Positions 1 to 9,040 are shown, numbered from the stretch's first letter. The stretch is 61,348 nt of DNA from Anaerovorax sp. IOR16 (GCF_017168145.1 NZ_JADQTL010000001.1:1-61348), one strand, 5' to 3'. A program made the numbers and translations. Notes: generated by a model from the sequence alone, not told the origin.

Positions 1-553
1 CAATGCGATCTTCGTTAATTTCTTTCATTAGTTCTTTTTCATAGTATTTAACGGATTCCAAAACGGTTTCTTTTTCACTGTTATGGTTATTTGCACTTGC
101 TTTAATATGTGTACCGTCAATGAAAATGCTTTCTGAATTAATGAATTCATATTCCATGATTTCAGCAATGACTCTTTGAAAGATTTGTTCGAATAAGTCA
201 GTATTTTGAAACCGACGAGAGTAGTTTTTACCAAAGGTAGAAAAGTGAGGAATTTCTTCCTCTAAACTATAACCAAGATACCATCGATAAGCTACATTCG
301 TTTGAATTTCTTTAATGGTCTGTCTCATGGATCGAATACCAAAGGTATATTGAATGAGGGTAATTTTAATTAAGACAACAGGATCGATGCTTTCTTTTCC
401 CACATCAGAATACAAATCTTTTACAAGGTCATAAATGAAAGAGAGATTAATCGCAGTATCTATCTTACGAATAATATGATCTTGTGGAACAAGAGAATTC
501 AAGGTTACCATTTGAAATTGATCACGACCTAATAAATCTTTCTTACCCATCAT
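1..553 (-). CDS. IS1182-type transposase, N-terminal part (copy A, truncated by window edge)
   Basis: Reads from the ATG at 553 (MMGKKDLLGRD...) to the window edge and is essentially identical to the first part of the transposases in copies B, C and D. It carries the N-terminal DUF772-like region and the first catalytic Asp (FIDGTHIKAS). The window stops just before the poly-A tract that splits the other copies, so the frame state of this copy cannot be judged. The ribosome site GGAGG lies 10 nt upstream of the ATG. Confidence 0.93.
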   Translation of the reverse strand, partial: MMGKKDLLGRDQFQMVTLNSLVPQDHIIRKIDTAINLSFIYDLVKDLYSDVGKESIDPVVLIKITLIQYTFGIRSMRQTIKEIQTNVAYRWYLGYSLEEEIPHFSTFGKNYSRRFQNTDLFEQIFQRVIAEIMEYEFINSESIFIDGTHIKASANNHNSEKETVLESVKYYEKELMKEINEDRI

Positions 554-668
554 AAAGCAAATACCTCCATGTATTTATACATATATTTTACCATAAATAC
601 AATAAAATGTATTACATTATGTAAAAAAAACTGTAGGCAAAGATAGAGATATCCTTGTCTACAGTCTG
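1..668 (-). mobile_element. IS1182-type insertion sequence, copy A (partial, cut by window edge)
   Basis: The terminal sequence CAGACTGTAGACAA (read on the minus strand from 668) and everything inward matches the left ends of the three complete copies at 11825, 26768 and 34431 almost base for base. Only about 670 of the expected 1588 bp are inside the window. The element end abuts a hairpin at 669-694, as every other copy does. Confidence 0.95.
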
Positions 669-694
669 AATCAGCCTGTTTTTACAGACTGATT
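669..694. terminator. Terminator-like hairpin abutting IS copy A (predicted target duplication)
   Basis: AATCAGCCTGT and ACAGACTGATT pair around a T-rich loop with one mismatch, followed by T6 on the plus strand. The hairpin begins directly at the base after the IS terminus. By analogy with the other three copies it should be one of two duplicated hairpins; the partner would lie left of this window. Confidence 0.7.
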
Positions 695-792
695 TTTTCA
701 TGGTGACTTATTTTATCTATCCTATATTATCTTTATCGCTTATGACCGCTTTACCATTGTCCGGGAGTGACGAAAAACCGCGGCGACAAGCT

Positions 793-1470
793 CTAATTCA
801 AATAATGGACTTGCCCAGGGGTTCCCTTTTCAACAATGGTTCCTTGATCCATAACCAAAACAGAATCAGCAACCTTTTTTGCTAGGTTTTTTTCGTTTGT
901 AGCAACGATAACAGTTTTTCCTTCATTTGCAAGCTGCTTGATTAAATCTACAACTTCTTCTGCCATTTCAGAGGATAAACCTTGTGTTGGTTCATCAAAC
1001 AATAATACCTTCGGATTATTGATTAATGCTCTGGCAATCGCAATCTTTTGTTTTTCCACACCATTAATTTGGTTAGGATGAAGGAATGCTTTCTCTTCCA
1101 TTCCAACCTTTTGCAAGGCAGCAATGGCTTGCTCTTTTGCCTTCGAACAATCCGCTGTTTTTTCTCGGAGCATTCCAATGGCAACATTATCCATTACGTT
1201 CATATGTGGAAATAAATTAAAGTTTCCAAATACAAAACCCATATTTTTTCGAAGTTGATCTTCGTTTGTATCATTGCACGTCATATTCTCAATAATGACT
1301 TCGCCTTCTGTAGGAACGTCAAGCAAATCCAGGCAACGCAAGAAAGTACTCTTTCCACAGCCTGAAGGTCCCATGATGCAAACCACTTCATTTTCGTTCA
1401 TGCTTTCATTAATACCCTTTAATGCCTCTACTTGACCAAAGGTTTTCTTTAAGTTTGTTACTTTTATCAT
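793..1470 (-). CDS. Degenerate GlnQ-like ABC transporter ATPase (225 aa)
   Basis: The fold-defining parts of a polar amino-acid ABC ATPase are present: Walker [10 protein letters not shown] (about residues 34-42) and Walker B VLLFDEPT with the catalytic Glu. Other functional motifs are eroded. The Q-loop Gln of the usual VFQQFN is missing (VFGNFN), the LSGGQ signature reads INGVEKQK, the SALD D-loop reads QGLS, and the H-loop His is Asn (VATNEKN). It is slightly short at the C-terminus (family about 240 aa) and no permease or binding-protein gene is nearby. It follows phoU but has its own promoter (1575-1603). The frame is intact, so it looks kept rather than decaying; transport ATPase activity is doubtful and a regulatory or structural role is inference only. 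RBS AAAGGAG precedes the ATG. Confidence 0.85.
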   Translation of the reverse strand: MIKVTNLKKTFGQVEALKGINESMNENEVVCIMGPSGCGKSTFLRCLDLLDVPTEGEVIIENMTCNDTNEDQLRKNMGFVFGNFNLFPHMNVMDNVAIGMLREKTADCSKAKEQAIAALQKVGMEEKAFLHPNQINGVEKQKIAIARALINNPKVLLFDEPTQGLSSEMAEEVVDLIKQLANEGKTVIVATNEKNLAKKVADSVLVMDQGTIVEKGTPGQVHYLN

Positions 1471-1574
1471 AGCAAATGCTCCTTTCTTTGGATTTCATGT
1501 CTCAAATCTATTTACTGCAATGTAATTTTCGGCTCGTTTACATTGAAATCACTTCTTTTTAATGCATATGCATG

Positions 1575-1603
1575 ATTATACTACCTAAAGAATAAATATT
1601 CAA
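1575..1603 (-). promoter_or_regulatory. Sigma-A-type promoter for the degenerate ABC ATPase gene
   Basis: On the minus strand TTGAAT (-35, 1598-1603) and TATAAT (-10, 1575-1580) are separated by exactly 17 nt. The leader of about 95 nt contains a small stem AATGTAA/TTACATT (1519-1525 with 1538-1544). The site lies just downstream of phoU, so the ATPase gene can be expressed apart from the pst operon. Confidence 0.65.
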
Positions 1604-1610
1604 GTATATT

Positions 1611-2288
1611 TTAACTATTTTTTTCTTCTTTTTTTTCTCCAAAATCTGTAGAGCCTTCCATAGCAAATACGGTCTCTTCACAAATGTTTGTTGCATAATC
1701 CGCAATTCGTTCCAAATGCGCTGCAATAAACAAAAAGGTTACACTTTGGCGGTTCTTTGCGGCATCTTCTCCAATCAATCCAATCAATTCTTCATAAATG
1801 TTGCGAAATAGCTCATCAACCTCGTCATCAAAAATCCAAACCTTTCTTGCAAGCCTCAAATCTTTGTTTACAAAAGCATCAATTGCATTCTTTACCATTT
1901 TAGTTGCCATTTCCGCCATACGAGGAATATCAATCAATTCTTTCATATATTCTTCGTTTTCAAGTCGCAATGTGTATTTTGCAATGTCTTCACAGTGATC
2001 TCCGATTCGCTCCAAATCTCGAATCATTTTCATGATGGAAACGCACATACGCAAATCGCCGGCAAGGGGCTGCTGTGTTGCTAAAAACTTTAAGGTTTTG
2101 TCTGCAATCTGATCTTCCAAATCATCGATTTTTTCATCGTTATCGATGATGCTTCTTGCCAAATTTCCGTCTTTTTCTTTCAAAGATTTAATCGCACCTC
2201 TTATTGTCTCTTCAACAAGTGCGGTCATACTTAGCAAGTCCGCTTTAATCATGGCCATTTCCTGATCCATCTGTAATCTCGCTACCAT
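1611..2288 (-). CDS. phoU: Phosphate signalling protein PhoU
   Basis: A 225-aa all-helical protein of the expected PhoU length with the two-fold repeated three-helix bundle. Each half carries the acidic metal-binding segment: ERIGDHCEDIAKY near residue 93 and ERIADYATNICEE near 195. PhoU links the PstSCAB transporter to the PhoR sensor kinase and damps the phosphate starvation response. It is the last gene of the pst operon, about 98 bp after pstB, and is preceded by a good GGAGGT ribosome site. Confidence 0.96.
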   Translation of the reverse strand: MVARLQMDQEMAMIKADLLSMTALVEETIRGAIKSLKEKDGNLARSIIDNDEKIDDLEDQIADKTLKFLATQQPLAGDLRMCVSIMKMIRDLERIGDHCEDIAKYTLRLENEEYMKELIDIPRMAEMATKMVKNAIDAFVNKDLRLARKVWIFDDEVDELFRNIYEELIGLIGEDAAKNRQSVTFLFIAAHLERIADYATNICEETVFAMEGSTDFGEKKEEKNS

Positions 2289-2385
2289 GTATTAACCTCC
2301 ATTTTCTATACGATTTAATATATTTATTTAATAATTTTTATTTTTACTTAATTTCGTTTCCCTTTTGAAATCCCTTTTGAAATGA

Positions 2386-3168
2386 TCAACCAAACCGTCC
2401 CGTAATATAATCTTCAGTCTTTTTGTTTGCCGGATTGGAAAAGATTTTTTCCGTCTTATCACTCTCAATTACCTTTCCGCTTAAAAAGAAAGAGGTGAAA
2501 TCTGACACACGCCCTGCCTGCTGCATATTGTGCGTTACGATGACAATGGTGTATTTATCTGAAAGTGTATTTAACAATTCTTCAATCTTTGATGTAGCGA
2601 CAGGATCAAGCGCTGAGGTTGGTTCATCCATCAATATTACCTCTGGTTCGACTGCCAAACATCTAGCAATGCAAAGACGCTGCTGTTGTCCTCCCGAAAG
2701 ACCAGTTGCTGGACGATGTAAACGATCCTTTACTTCCTCCCAAAGTGCAACCTCACGTAAGGTACGTTCAACAATTCCATCCAAAACGTCACGATTTTTT
2801 TCCCCATGAATTTTGGGTCCATATACAATATTTTCGTAAATGGATTTTGGAAATGGGTTTGGTTTTTGAAACACCATGCCTACTTTTTTTCTTAAGGCAA
2901 TCAGATCATAATCTTTTCCGTAAATATTCTTACCGTCAAATGTAATATGTCCTTCTATCTTCACACCGTTAATTAAATCATTCATTCGGTTTAATGTACG
3001 AAGAAACGTTGATTTACCACAGCCCGACGGTCCAATTAATGCTGTAATTTTATTTTCATAAATATCCATATCTATGTTTTTTAATGCCTGAAAGCTGCCA
3101 TAAAAAAGATTTAAATCTCTTACTTCAAATTTCTTTTCCAGGCTTTCTATCGTTTCCTTTATCTGCAT
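2386..3168 (-). CDS. pstB: Phosphate ABC transporter ATP-binding protein PstB
   Basis: Cytoplasmic ATPase that powers phosphate uptake through PstC/PstA. It has Walker [11 protein letters not shown]-loop VFQKPNPFP (the PNPFP is typical of PstB), signature LSGGQQQR, Walker [13 protein letters not shown] and H-loop VTHNMQQ. I chose the ATG at 3168 ([10 protein letters not shown]). The frame stays open to an ATG at 3192, but the Shine-Dalgarno AAGGAGA lies inside that extension, 6 nt before the 3168 ATG, and the extra residues METKRRRH are not family-like. With this start it follows pstA without overlap. The fully intact motifs contrast with the degenerate ATPase two genes downstream. Confidence 0.97.
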   Translation of the reverse strand: MQIKETIESLEKKFEVRDLNLFYGSFQALKNIDMDIYENKITALIGPSGCGKSTFLRTLNRMNDLINGVKIEGHITFDGKNIYGKDYDLIALRKKVGMVFQKPNPFPKSIYENIVYGPKIHGEKNRDVLDGIVERTLREVALWEEVKDRLHRPATGLSGGQQQRLCIARCLAVEPEVILMDEPTSALDPVATSKIEELLNTLSDKYTIVIVTHNMQQAGRVSDFTSFFLSGKVIESDKTEKIFSNPANKKTEDYITGRFG

Positions 3169-3181
3169 ATGTCTTCTCCTT

Positions 3182-4030
3182 TTAGTTTCCAAGCCTGCGG
3201 CTGATGAAATTTGCCGCTGTATTAATCAAAAGCACCATAAGTATCAATAATGCAGCTGTTGCATAAGTTTTTTCCCTCGACAAACCTTCCGATGCCAGCA
3301 TATACAAATGCACTGCCATACTTCTTGTGGAATCGAAAATAGTGTTTGGAAGTTTCAGCGAGCCTCCTACGGTAAGCATAACTGCAGCAGTTTCTCCAAC
3401 GGCTCTTCCGATTCCTAAAATGAGTCCTGTTAAAATTCCTGACTTACAACAAGGAAGTATGACCTTTATAATAGTCTGCCATTTGCTTGCTCCTAAAGAC
3501 AGACTGCCTTCTCTGTAAGTCATAGGGACCGTCTTTAGAGATTCCTCAGTTGCTCGGACGAGTGTCGGCAGTACCATCATGGATAAGGTGAGTCCTCCGG
3601 AAAGTACCGACCATCCCATTCCCAGAAATACAACAAAGAATGCAAAGCCAAACAATCCAAAAATAATAGATGGAATCCCAGCTAAAATCTCTGTAAAGAA
3701 TCGGATGGTGGAAACGACTTTTCCTCCTTTGGCATATTCATTGAAATAAATAGCCGCTGCAACGCCAACCGGAGTAGCAATTACCATCGCAACAATTGTA
3801 ATATAAATGGTACCGATAATGACAGAAAAAATACCGCCCTCTTTTCCCATCCTTCTTGGTTCCTGTGATAGAAACTCCCAGTTGATATGAGAAAGTCCAT
3901 TTATTAAAATATATCCCACAATAACAATTAAACTTATAAGTGTAATCGCTGCTAAAAATCCTATAATTCCGTAAAACACTCCATTTTTAATGGATTTGTA
4001 TTGATTTCGTTGTTTCAATTTCTCAGTCAT
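3182..4030 (-). CDS. pstA: Phosphate ABC transporter permease PstA
   Basis: Inner-membrane permease of 282 aa with about six hydrophobic segments and the EAA-type loop around [17 protein letters not shown] that contacts PstB. The motif [12 protein letters not shown] is typical of PstA/PstC. It shares a TAATG junction with pstC (one base overlap), indicating translational coupling, and is followed by pstB. Together with PstC it forms the phosphate channel. Confidence 0.96.
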   Translation of the reverse strand: MTEKLKQRNQYKSIKNGVFYGIIGFLAAITLISLIVIVGYILINGLSHINWEFLSQEPRRMGKEGGIFSVIIGTIYITIVAMVIATPVGVAAAIYFNEYAKGGKVVSTIRFFTEILAGIPSIIFGLFGFAFFVVFLGMGWSVLSGGLTLSMMVLPTLVRATEESLKTVPMTYREGSLSLGASKWQTIIKVILPCCKSGILTGLILGIGRAVGETAAVMLTVGGSLKLPNTIFDSTRSMAVHLYMLASEGLSREKTYATAALLILMVLLINTAANFISRRLGN

Positions 4031-4917
4031 TATTGTCCACCTCCCATTCTTTTCATCATAAGCTGTGCTAGAATGTTAAGCAGCATGATGATAACAAACA
4101 ACACAATGCCTACAGCAAACAATGCTGATTGGTGAGTTGGTGTTGCATAGGACATTTCCATTGCAATCGTTCCAGTCAATGTTGCGACAGAGTCCAGCAT
4201 ACTTTTCGGTGCAACCGGCATATTTCCAGTAATCAATAATACTGCCATTGTTTCTCCGATTGCTCTTCCCATTCCCAAAATGACGGAAGATAAAATACCG
4301 GATTTTGCTGCGGGTATCAATACTTTTACTATAGTTTCTCGTTTGTTTGCCCCAAGTGCTAAGGATGCTTCTCTATATTCATGAGGAACAGCTGCCAATG
4401 AATTTTCCGAAATACTTACAACTGTCGGTAATATCATAATGGCTAAAATAATGGCTCCTGCTAATATGCTGAATCCGGTTGTGGTTGCTTCCGGTCTAAA
4501 AATTTGATAAATCGGTAGAAAATAAGTACGAATGGCTGGTACAAGCACCGCCAGTCCAAAGAAACCATAAACAACAGACGGAATTCCAGCTAAAAGCTCT
4601 ACCGCGCTTTTAAATATTTTTGCAATATTAGAAGGTAAAATTTCCACCAAAAAAACGGCACAGGCAATTCCTGTCGGAATGCCGATGATTAAAGCTCCAA
4701 ATGTAACGGACAAAGTGCCCAAAATTAAAGGAAAAATCCCATACTGCCCATTCGTCGGTTTCCAATCCATTCCGAAAATAAAAGAAAGAACCCCGTAATC
4801 CTTTAATACGGGAAGTCCGGAATGAAAAATAAAAACGGTAATCAATCCTACCGACAAAGTCGATAGGATTGCACAAATTAATATTATTTTTTCAATTACT
4901 TTTTCATATGATTTCAT
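4030..4917 (-). CDS. pstC: Phosphate ABC transporter permease PstC
   Basis: Membrane permease of 295 aa with an N-terminal transmembrane segment, the loop AGIPSVVYGFFG and the ATPase-contact loop REASLALGANKRETIVKV. It starts one base after the pstS stop codon and overlaps pstA by one base. Partner of PstA in the transporter. The paralogous order pstS-C-A-B-phoU is the standard one. Confidence 0.96.
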   Translation of the reverse strand: MKSYEKVIEKIILICAILSTLSVGLITVFIFHSGLPVLKDYGVLSFIFGMDWKPTNGQYGIFPLILGTLSVTFGALIIGIPTGIACAVFLVEILPSNIAKIFKSAVELLAGIPSVVYGFFGLAVLVPAIRTYFLPIYQIFRPEATTTGFSILAGAIILAIMILPTVVSISENSLAAVPHEYREASLALGANKRETIVKVLIPAAKSGILSSVILGMGRAIGETMAVLLITGNMPVAPKSMLDSVATLTGTIAMEMSYATPTHQSALFAVGIVLFVIIMLLNILAQLMMKRMGGGQ

Positions 4918-4918
4918 A

Positions 4919-5785
4919 TTATTTCACCGGTATAAATTCCTCTGCTACAATAGATTGACCTTCTTCACTCATTACAAAGTCTACGTATACTTGTGCTGCT
5001 TTTGAAATATCCGTTCCGGTTACATAGATAAATGGTCTTGAAATTTTATAGGTTCCATCCACTACTGTTTCGGAGGAAGGTGCAACGCCTTCAACCGCTA
5101 CAGCGGTTACGGTCTCATCAAGTGCTCCTAATGATACATACCCAATCGAATTCGGTGTTGTAGCAACGGTTTGCTTTACTGCTCCTGTAGATGGTTGTAC
5201 AATCGCTTGAGAAATGGTTTGATCGATTTCATTTCCGTTCTCATCCTTTGTAAGAACCTTTGTGATTTCTGTAAAAGCACCTCTCGTTCCGGAACCCTCT
5301 TCTCTAGTTACAACAACAATCTCAGCATCATCACCGCCTAATTCCTTCCAGTTTTTAATTTCACCGGTATAGATTTTCTGAATTTGTTCCAAAGTAAGAT
5401 CTTTAACACTACAATCCGGATTTACAACAACTGCAACACCATCCTTTGCAATAATCGTTTCCGTTCTTACAGAAGCTTTTTCTTCTTCTTTAACAGGTCG
5501 GGAAAGTGCTCCGAAATCTGCAATCGCTTGCTCAATGGATTTAATACCCTGTCCGGAACCGCCTCCTTGTACTTCTACAGTGACATCCGGATATTTATCC
5601 ATAAATGCATCTGCTAACTCTTCGGACAATGGCTGTACAGAAGTAGAACCAGCAATTACAACGGTACCGCTCAATCCATTTTCATTGTTTTCTGACACCG
5701 TGTCATTACCGCATCCGGTTAAAGCAACTGTCATTGTCATTGCAGCGATAAGTCCAATTACTAAAGTTTTTTTTGCTTTTAACAT
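4919..5785 (-). CDS. pstS: Phosphate-binding lipoprotein PstS
   Basis: A 288-aa extracellular solute-binding protein. The signal peptide MLKAKKTLVIGLIAAMT ends in the lipobox LTGC, so it should be lipid-anchored. Phosphate-binding motifs are visible: AGSTSVQPL near the mature N-terminus, GGGSGQGI, and REEGSGTRGAF. It is the first gene of the pst operon and captures phosphate for PstCA. Regulation by the PhoB/PhoP-type regulator is indicated by the phased TTAACA box upstream (5897-5935). Confidence 0.97.
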   Translation of the reverse strand: MLKAKKTLVIGLIAAMTMTVALTGCGNDTVSENNENGLSGTVVIAGSTSVQPLSEELADAFMDKYPDVTVEVQGGGSGQGIKSIEQAIADFGALSRPVKEEEKASVRTETIIAKDGVAVVVNPDCSVKDLTLEQIQKIYTGEIKNWKELGGDDAEIVVVTREEGSGTRGAFTEITKVLTKDENGNEIDQTISQAIVQPSTGAVKQTVATTPNSIGYVSLGALDETVTAVAVEGVAPSSETVVDGTYKISRPFIYVTGTDISKAAQVYVDFVMSEEGQSIVAEEFIPVK

Positions 5786-5881
5786 TTTTTCATTCCTCTT
5801 TTCTTTTATCTTCTTTTTTGATTTACTTAATAAACCAACAAAGGATAAATTTTTATTTTAGTATTCCCTTGCTTTAGCTTA

Positions 5882-5935
5882 ATATTATCGATGTTTTGTT
5901 AAAGACAAATAATCTTAATGTTAAGAGAATGTTAA
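5882..5935 (-). promoter_or_regulatory. PHO box and promoter upstream of pstS
   Basis: On the minus strand three TTAACA hexamers occur at 5930-5935, 5919-5924 and 5897-5902, i.e. spaced by 11 and 22 bp, all on one face of the helix. This is the pattern bound by PhoP/PhoB-type regulators in Gram-positive bacteria. A -10-like TAATAT (5882-5887) follows the last hexamer by 9 nt, so the box replaces a -35 element. The rest of the 5786-6120 gap is AT-rich with nothing else recognised. Confidence 0.8.
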
Positions 5936-6120
5936 ATTAAAAAATAAATGAATAAAAAATAAATTATAATCATAAAAAAACAAGTTTATTTCTGCAGAAT
6001 AGGAATCAATAGAGTATTTATTGTTTTCTTAAATATGTTGTGATACATTGACTATATAGATTATTATTGGGGCATGAAAAAATAATATTTGTTAAATTTA
6101 CAAAGTGGGGGTGTATCTAT

Positions 6121-6534
6121 TTGTTAGAACAAATACCATCAAAGGAAACATTATCTCTGTTGATTGGCAGCGAAAAATTTAAAGTCTGGAATGAACTTTG
6201 CGGTATGATTGATGATCTCTATGATATGGAAAAATTGTGGAATCGTGGTGGGAAATCATGGGACTACGAGTATAAATATCGTCGTGGCGGAAAGACTTTA
6301 TGCGCCTTATACGCAAAAGAAAACTGTTTTGGATTTATGGTGATTTTGGGAAAAGCTGAAAGAGCAAAATTTGAAGCAGATAGACAAAATTATTCCACTG
6401 CTGTTTGCCAAATATATGATAATACTAAAACCTATCATGATGGAAAATGGCTGATGTTTGAACTTGTTGATACTTCTTTGTTTGACGATATGAAAAAATT
6501 ATTGGCAATCAAACGAAAGCCAAATAAAAAATAA
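6121..6534 (+). CDS. DUF3788 family protein
   Basis: A soluble protein of 137 aa resembling the DUF3788 family (features such as WNRGGKSWDYEYKYRRGGKTLCAL and a mid-protein GFMVILGKAER). Function unknown. I chose the TTG at 6121 because a strong GGGGGTG ribosome site lies about 7 nt upstream; an in-frame TTG at 6067 has no such site. It lies between pstS and phoR and is transcribed away from pstS; a link to phosphate metabolism is not shown. A stable hairpin follows at 6553. Confidence 0.8.
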   Translation: MLEQIPSKETLSLLIGSEKFKVWNELCGMIDDLYDMEKLWNRGGKSWDYEYKYRRGGKTLCALYAKENCFGFMVILGKAERAKFEADRQNYSTAVCQIYDNTKTYHDGKWLMFELVDTSLFDDMKKLLAIKRKPNKK

Positions 6535-6552
6535 GATTTAAAGACAATAAAG

Positions 6553-6587
6553 TAGGGGGACTATCGTTTAAAATGATAATCCCCCTA
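6553..6587. terminator. Hairpin terminator between DUF3788 gene and phoR
   Basis: TAGGGGGACTATC pairs with GATAATCCCCCTA (one mismatch in 13 bp) between convergent genes. T-tracts are weak on both sides, so efficiency is uncertain, but the position fits a shared bidirectional terminator. Confidence 0.6.
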
Positions 6588-6636
6588 AGACGTATAAATT
6601 TAATTTGTATTTCGCTTATTATATTTATTTCGCTTA

Positions 6637-8049
6637 TTATATTGGCAATCTTACAGTAAATTTTGTTCCTTTTCCTTCTTCACTTTCGACCTTAATGTCG
6701 CCGTCAAAAAGTGCAACAATGTGCTTTACAATAGCGAGCCCGAGTCCCGTACCACCAACTTTTTGCGAACGAGATTTATCGACACGGTAGAAACGTTCAA
6801 AAAGTCTTGGTAAATGCTCTTTGGCAATACCAATTCCATTATCTTCTACCATAATATTTATCATCTCCTCCGTTTTTTGTACGTCTATTTTTATCATCCC
6901 ATTTTCATTGGAGTATTTAACTGCATTTTCTATAAGGTTTAGCATCATCTGCTTGAAACGATCTCTATTTCCACCAATGTAAATTTCATATGGATAATGT
7001 GTTTTGACGGTAATACTTTTTTTCACGATAACAGGTTCTAGGAAATTTATAATTTCTTCAATTACTTCTTTTACGTTAATATCGGTATCTGTATTTACTT
7101 CTCTACCGCTTTCAATGTCGGATATCGCTAAAATATCATTAATCAAACGCTTCAATCGTGCGGTTTCCACAGCGATGATATCTAGAAATTTCTTTCGAAT
7201 CTGCGGATTTTCATCTGCACCATCCTGAAGCGTCTCAACAAAACCGGTAATCGAAGTTAATGGAGTTTTTAATTCATGTGTAACATTGGCTACAAATTCT
7301 CGTCGAATGTTCTCTGCTTTTTCCATCTCCTCGACTGCCAAATGTAATTTTTCTGCCATTTCATTCAGCGTCTCGCCAAGTTCCTGAAGCTCATCTTCTG
7401 TTTGGAATGCAACACGGCTTGTATAATCTCCACCAGAAATTTTTCGGGCATGTTCTACTAAAGTTTTAATTGGTCTTGTCAGCCAAAAAGCAAAGATAAT
7501 GCTGAGAATAATCGCAATGGCTATCCCTACCGCTGCAGATTTCAACGCCGCATCCTTCAGAAAATCTCCCATCATATCCAGTCGATCAATTTCCATAGCA
7601 ACTCTAGTAATCAGCACCAGTTCACCGTTATCAACAAGATTTACCGCTACATATAAAAATTCCTTGCCTAAGGTACTGCTGGAACGATTACTAGCTCCAA
7701 ATCCCTTCTCTAAAGCCTTTTGGATTTCTTCACGGTTTTTATGATTGTCCATATTTACATAGTCTTCACCCATCAACGAGTCCGCTAATATCGCTCCGTC
7801 TGCTTTCACAAAGGTAACGCGCTCCCCAATTTGCTCAGAAAATGTTTCTGCATAATAACCATAATCAATGATTAAACCATGCTGCAAATCCTCTTCAATT
7901 GCCTTATTAATCAGCTTACAATAACTTAACAGTTCTCCTTGTTTTTGATCCACCAAACTATCCATGTTTAAATGAAAGGAGAGATAACTGGTAATCATGA
8001 CACTAATTAAAATAAGGGATATGGATAACGTTAATATTTTTCGTTTCAT
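6637..8049 (-). CDS. phoR: PhoR-like sensor histidine kinase
   Basis: Membrane histidine kinase of 470 aa: N-terminal transmembrane segment (about 5-25), an extracellular sensor region (about 30-165), a second transmembrane segment (about 170-192), HAMP, HisKA with the phospho-acceptor His in FVANVTHELKTPLTS, and a HATPase_c domain (NLIENAVKYS, DNGIGIAKEHLPRLFERFYR, GTGLGLAIV). It follows the response regulator by 26 bp. Pairing with an OmpR-type regulator beside pst and a PHO box makes phosphate sensing the likely role. RBS GGAGG, 5 nt before ATG. Confidence 0.9.
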   Translation of the reverse strand: MKRKILTLSISLILISVMITSYLSFHLNMDSLVDQKQGELLSYCKLINKAIEEDLQHGLIIDYGYYAETFSEQIGERVTFVKADGAILADSLMGEDYVNMDNHKNREEIQKALEKGFGASNRSSSTLGKEFLYVAVNLVDNGELVLITRVAMEIDRLDMMGDFLKDAALKSAAVGIAIAIILSIIFAFWLTRPIKTLVEHARKISGGDYTSRVAFQTEDELQELGETLNEMAEKLHLAVEEMEKAENIRREFVANVTHELKTPLTSITGFVETLQDGADENPQIRKKFLDIIAVETARLKRLINDILAISDIESGREVNTDTDINVKEVIEEIINFLEPVIVKKSITVKTHYPYEIYIGGNRDRFKQMMLNLIENAVKYSNENGMIKIDVQKTEEMINIMVEDNGIGIAKEHLPRLFERFYRVDKSRSQKVGGTGLGLAIVKHIVALFDGDIKVESEEGKGTKFTVRLPI

Positions 8050-8075
8050 CCGAGCCTCCTAAGCCGCTTAAACCT

Positions 8076-8777
8076 TTACGGCATCTTATAGCCAATTCCA
8101 CGTACGGTTTGAATGTACTTTCCTTCCTTATCATCCTCACATAATTTTTTTCGAAGATATCGAATGTGAACATCTACAGTTCTGGTTTCTCCAACATATT
8201 CAAAGCCCCATATTTTATCTAAAAACTGATCTCTTGTAAAAACTCTTCCACGATTTTCAGCTAAAGTTAACAGTAAATCAAATTCCTTCAATGTCAGCGT
8301 AATGATTTCTCCATCTAACTTGACCTCATGACGAAACTTATCAATGGTAAGATCATGTATTCTTATGATATCAGATGTCACTGCCGCTTGATTTATCATC
8401 TCATTTCCTTTTTGAGGTGCACGTCTAAGAACCGCTTTGATTCGTGCCATAAGTTCTCTTGTGCTAAAAGGCTTAGCTAAATAATCATCCGCACCAAATT
8501 CCAAACCCAATACCTTGTCCACCTCATCACTTTTCGCAGTCAGCATAATAATCGGTGTTTTGTTTCCCTCTGCACGCAGCTCTTTACAGATATCATATCC
8601 GTTTTTCCCTGGCAGCATAATATCCAGTAAAATCAGATCCGGTATTTCTTTTCTTGCCATATTGATGCCTTCGATTCCATCCTCTGCCATCAAATATTTA
8701 TAACCATTCTGTTCCAAATGGTAGCTTACCAATTCTCGAATGTTTGGTTCATCCTCAATCATTAATATCTTTTGCAT
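8076..8777 (-). CDS. phoB: PhoB/PhoP-like OmpR-family response regulator
   Basis: A 233-aa two-domain regulator. The receiver domain has the acidic pair EDE near residue 9, phospho-acceptor Asp in LILLDIMLPGKNG, Thr in MLTAKS and Lys in YLAKPFS. The C-terminal winged helix contains LTLKEFDLLLTLAENRGRVF and ends RTVRGIGYKMP-type (TVDVHIRYLRKKL, GIGYKM). First gene of the pair with phoR. It is the natural candidate to bind the TTAACA repeats upstream of pstS. Confidence 0.92.
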   Translation of the reverse strand: MQKILMIEDEPNIRELVSYHLEQNGYKYLMAEDGIEGINMARKEIPDLILLDIMLPGKNGYDICKELRAEGNKTPIIMLTAKSDEVDKVLGLEFGADDYLAKPFSTRELMARIKAVLRRAPQKGNEMINQAAVTSDIIRIHDLTIDKFRHEVKLDGEIITLTLKEFDLLLTLAENRGRVFTRDQFLDKIWGFEYVGETRTVDVHIRYLRKKLCEDDKEGKYIQTVRGIGYKMP

Positions 8778-8934
8778 TGTCTTCCACCTTTTTCATTTAT
8801 CTTCTTTTTTATTACACGTTCTATTATTTGCATTTATTATATGTGATATAGAAAAAAAATACAAATACAATACAGTTTCTTCCTGAATAGTCTTGAATAT
8901 TCCGAGTAAATTTGGTATACTCAAAAAGTGTTAT

Positions 8935-9008
8935 GCGGGTGTAGTTCAATGGCAGAACATCAGCTTCCCAAGCTGAATACGAGGGTTCGATTCCCTTCAC
9001 CCGCTCCA
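8935..9008 (+). tRNA. tRNA-Gly (anticodon CCC)
   Basis: Acceptor arms GCGGGTG and CACCCGC pair perfectly, discriminator T, encoded CCA. The D-loop contains GTTCAATGG, the anticodon stem TCAGC/GCTGA encloses TTCCCAA (anticodon CCC), and the T-arm is GAGGG-TTCGATT-CCCTT. A stand-alone tRNA gene followed by its own terminator. Confidence 0.96.
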
Positions 9009-9017
9009 AAACAAAAG

Positions 9018-9040
9018 AGCACCCTTGGGGTGCTTTTTTA
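9018..9040 (+). terminator. Terminator of tRNA-Gly
   Basis: Stem AGCACCC / GGGTGCT with a short loop followed by T6, ten bases after the tRNA CCA end. Confidence 0.85.

Noticed and set aside
8824-9009. Minus-strand frame of 61 codons across tRNA-Gly
   Set aside because: It is the complement of a well-folded tRNA gene.
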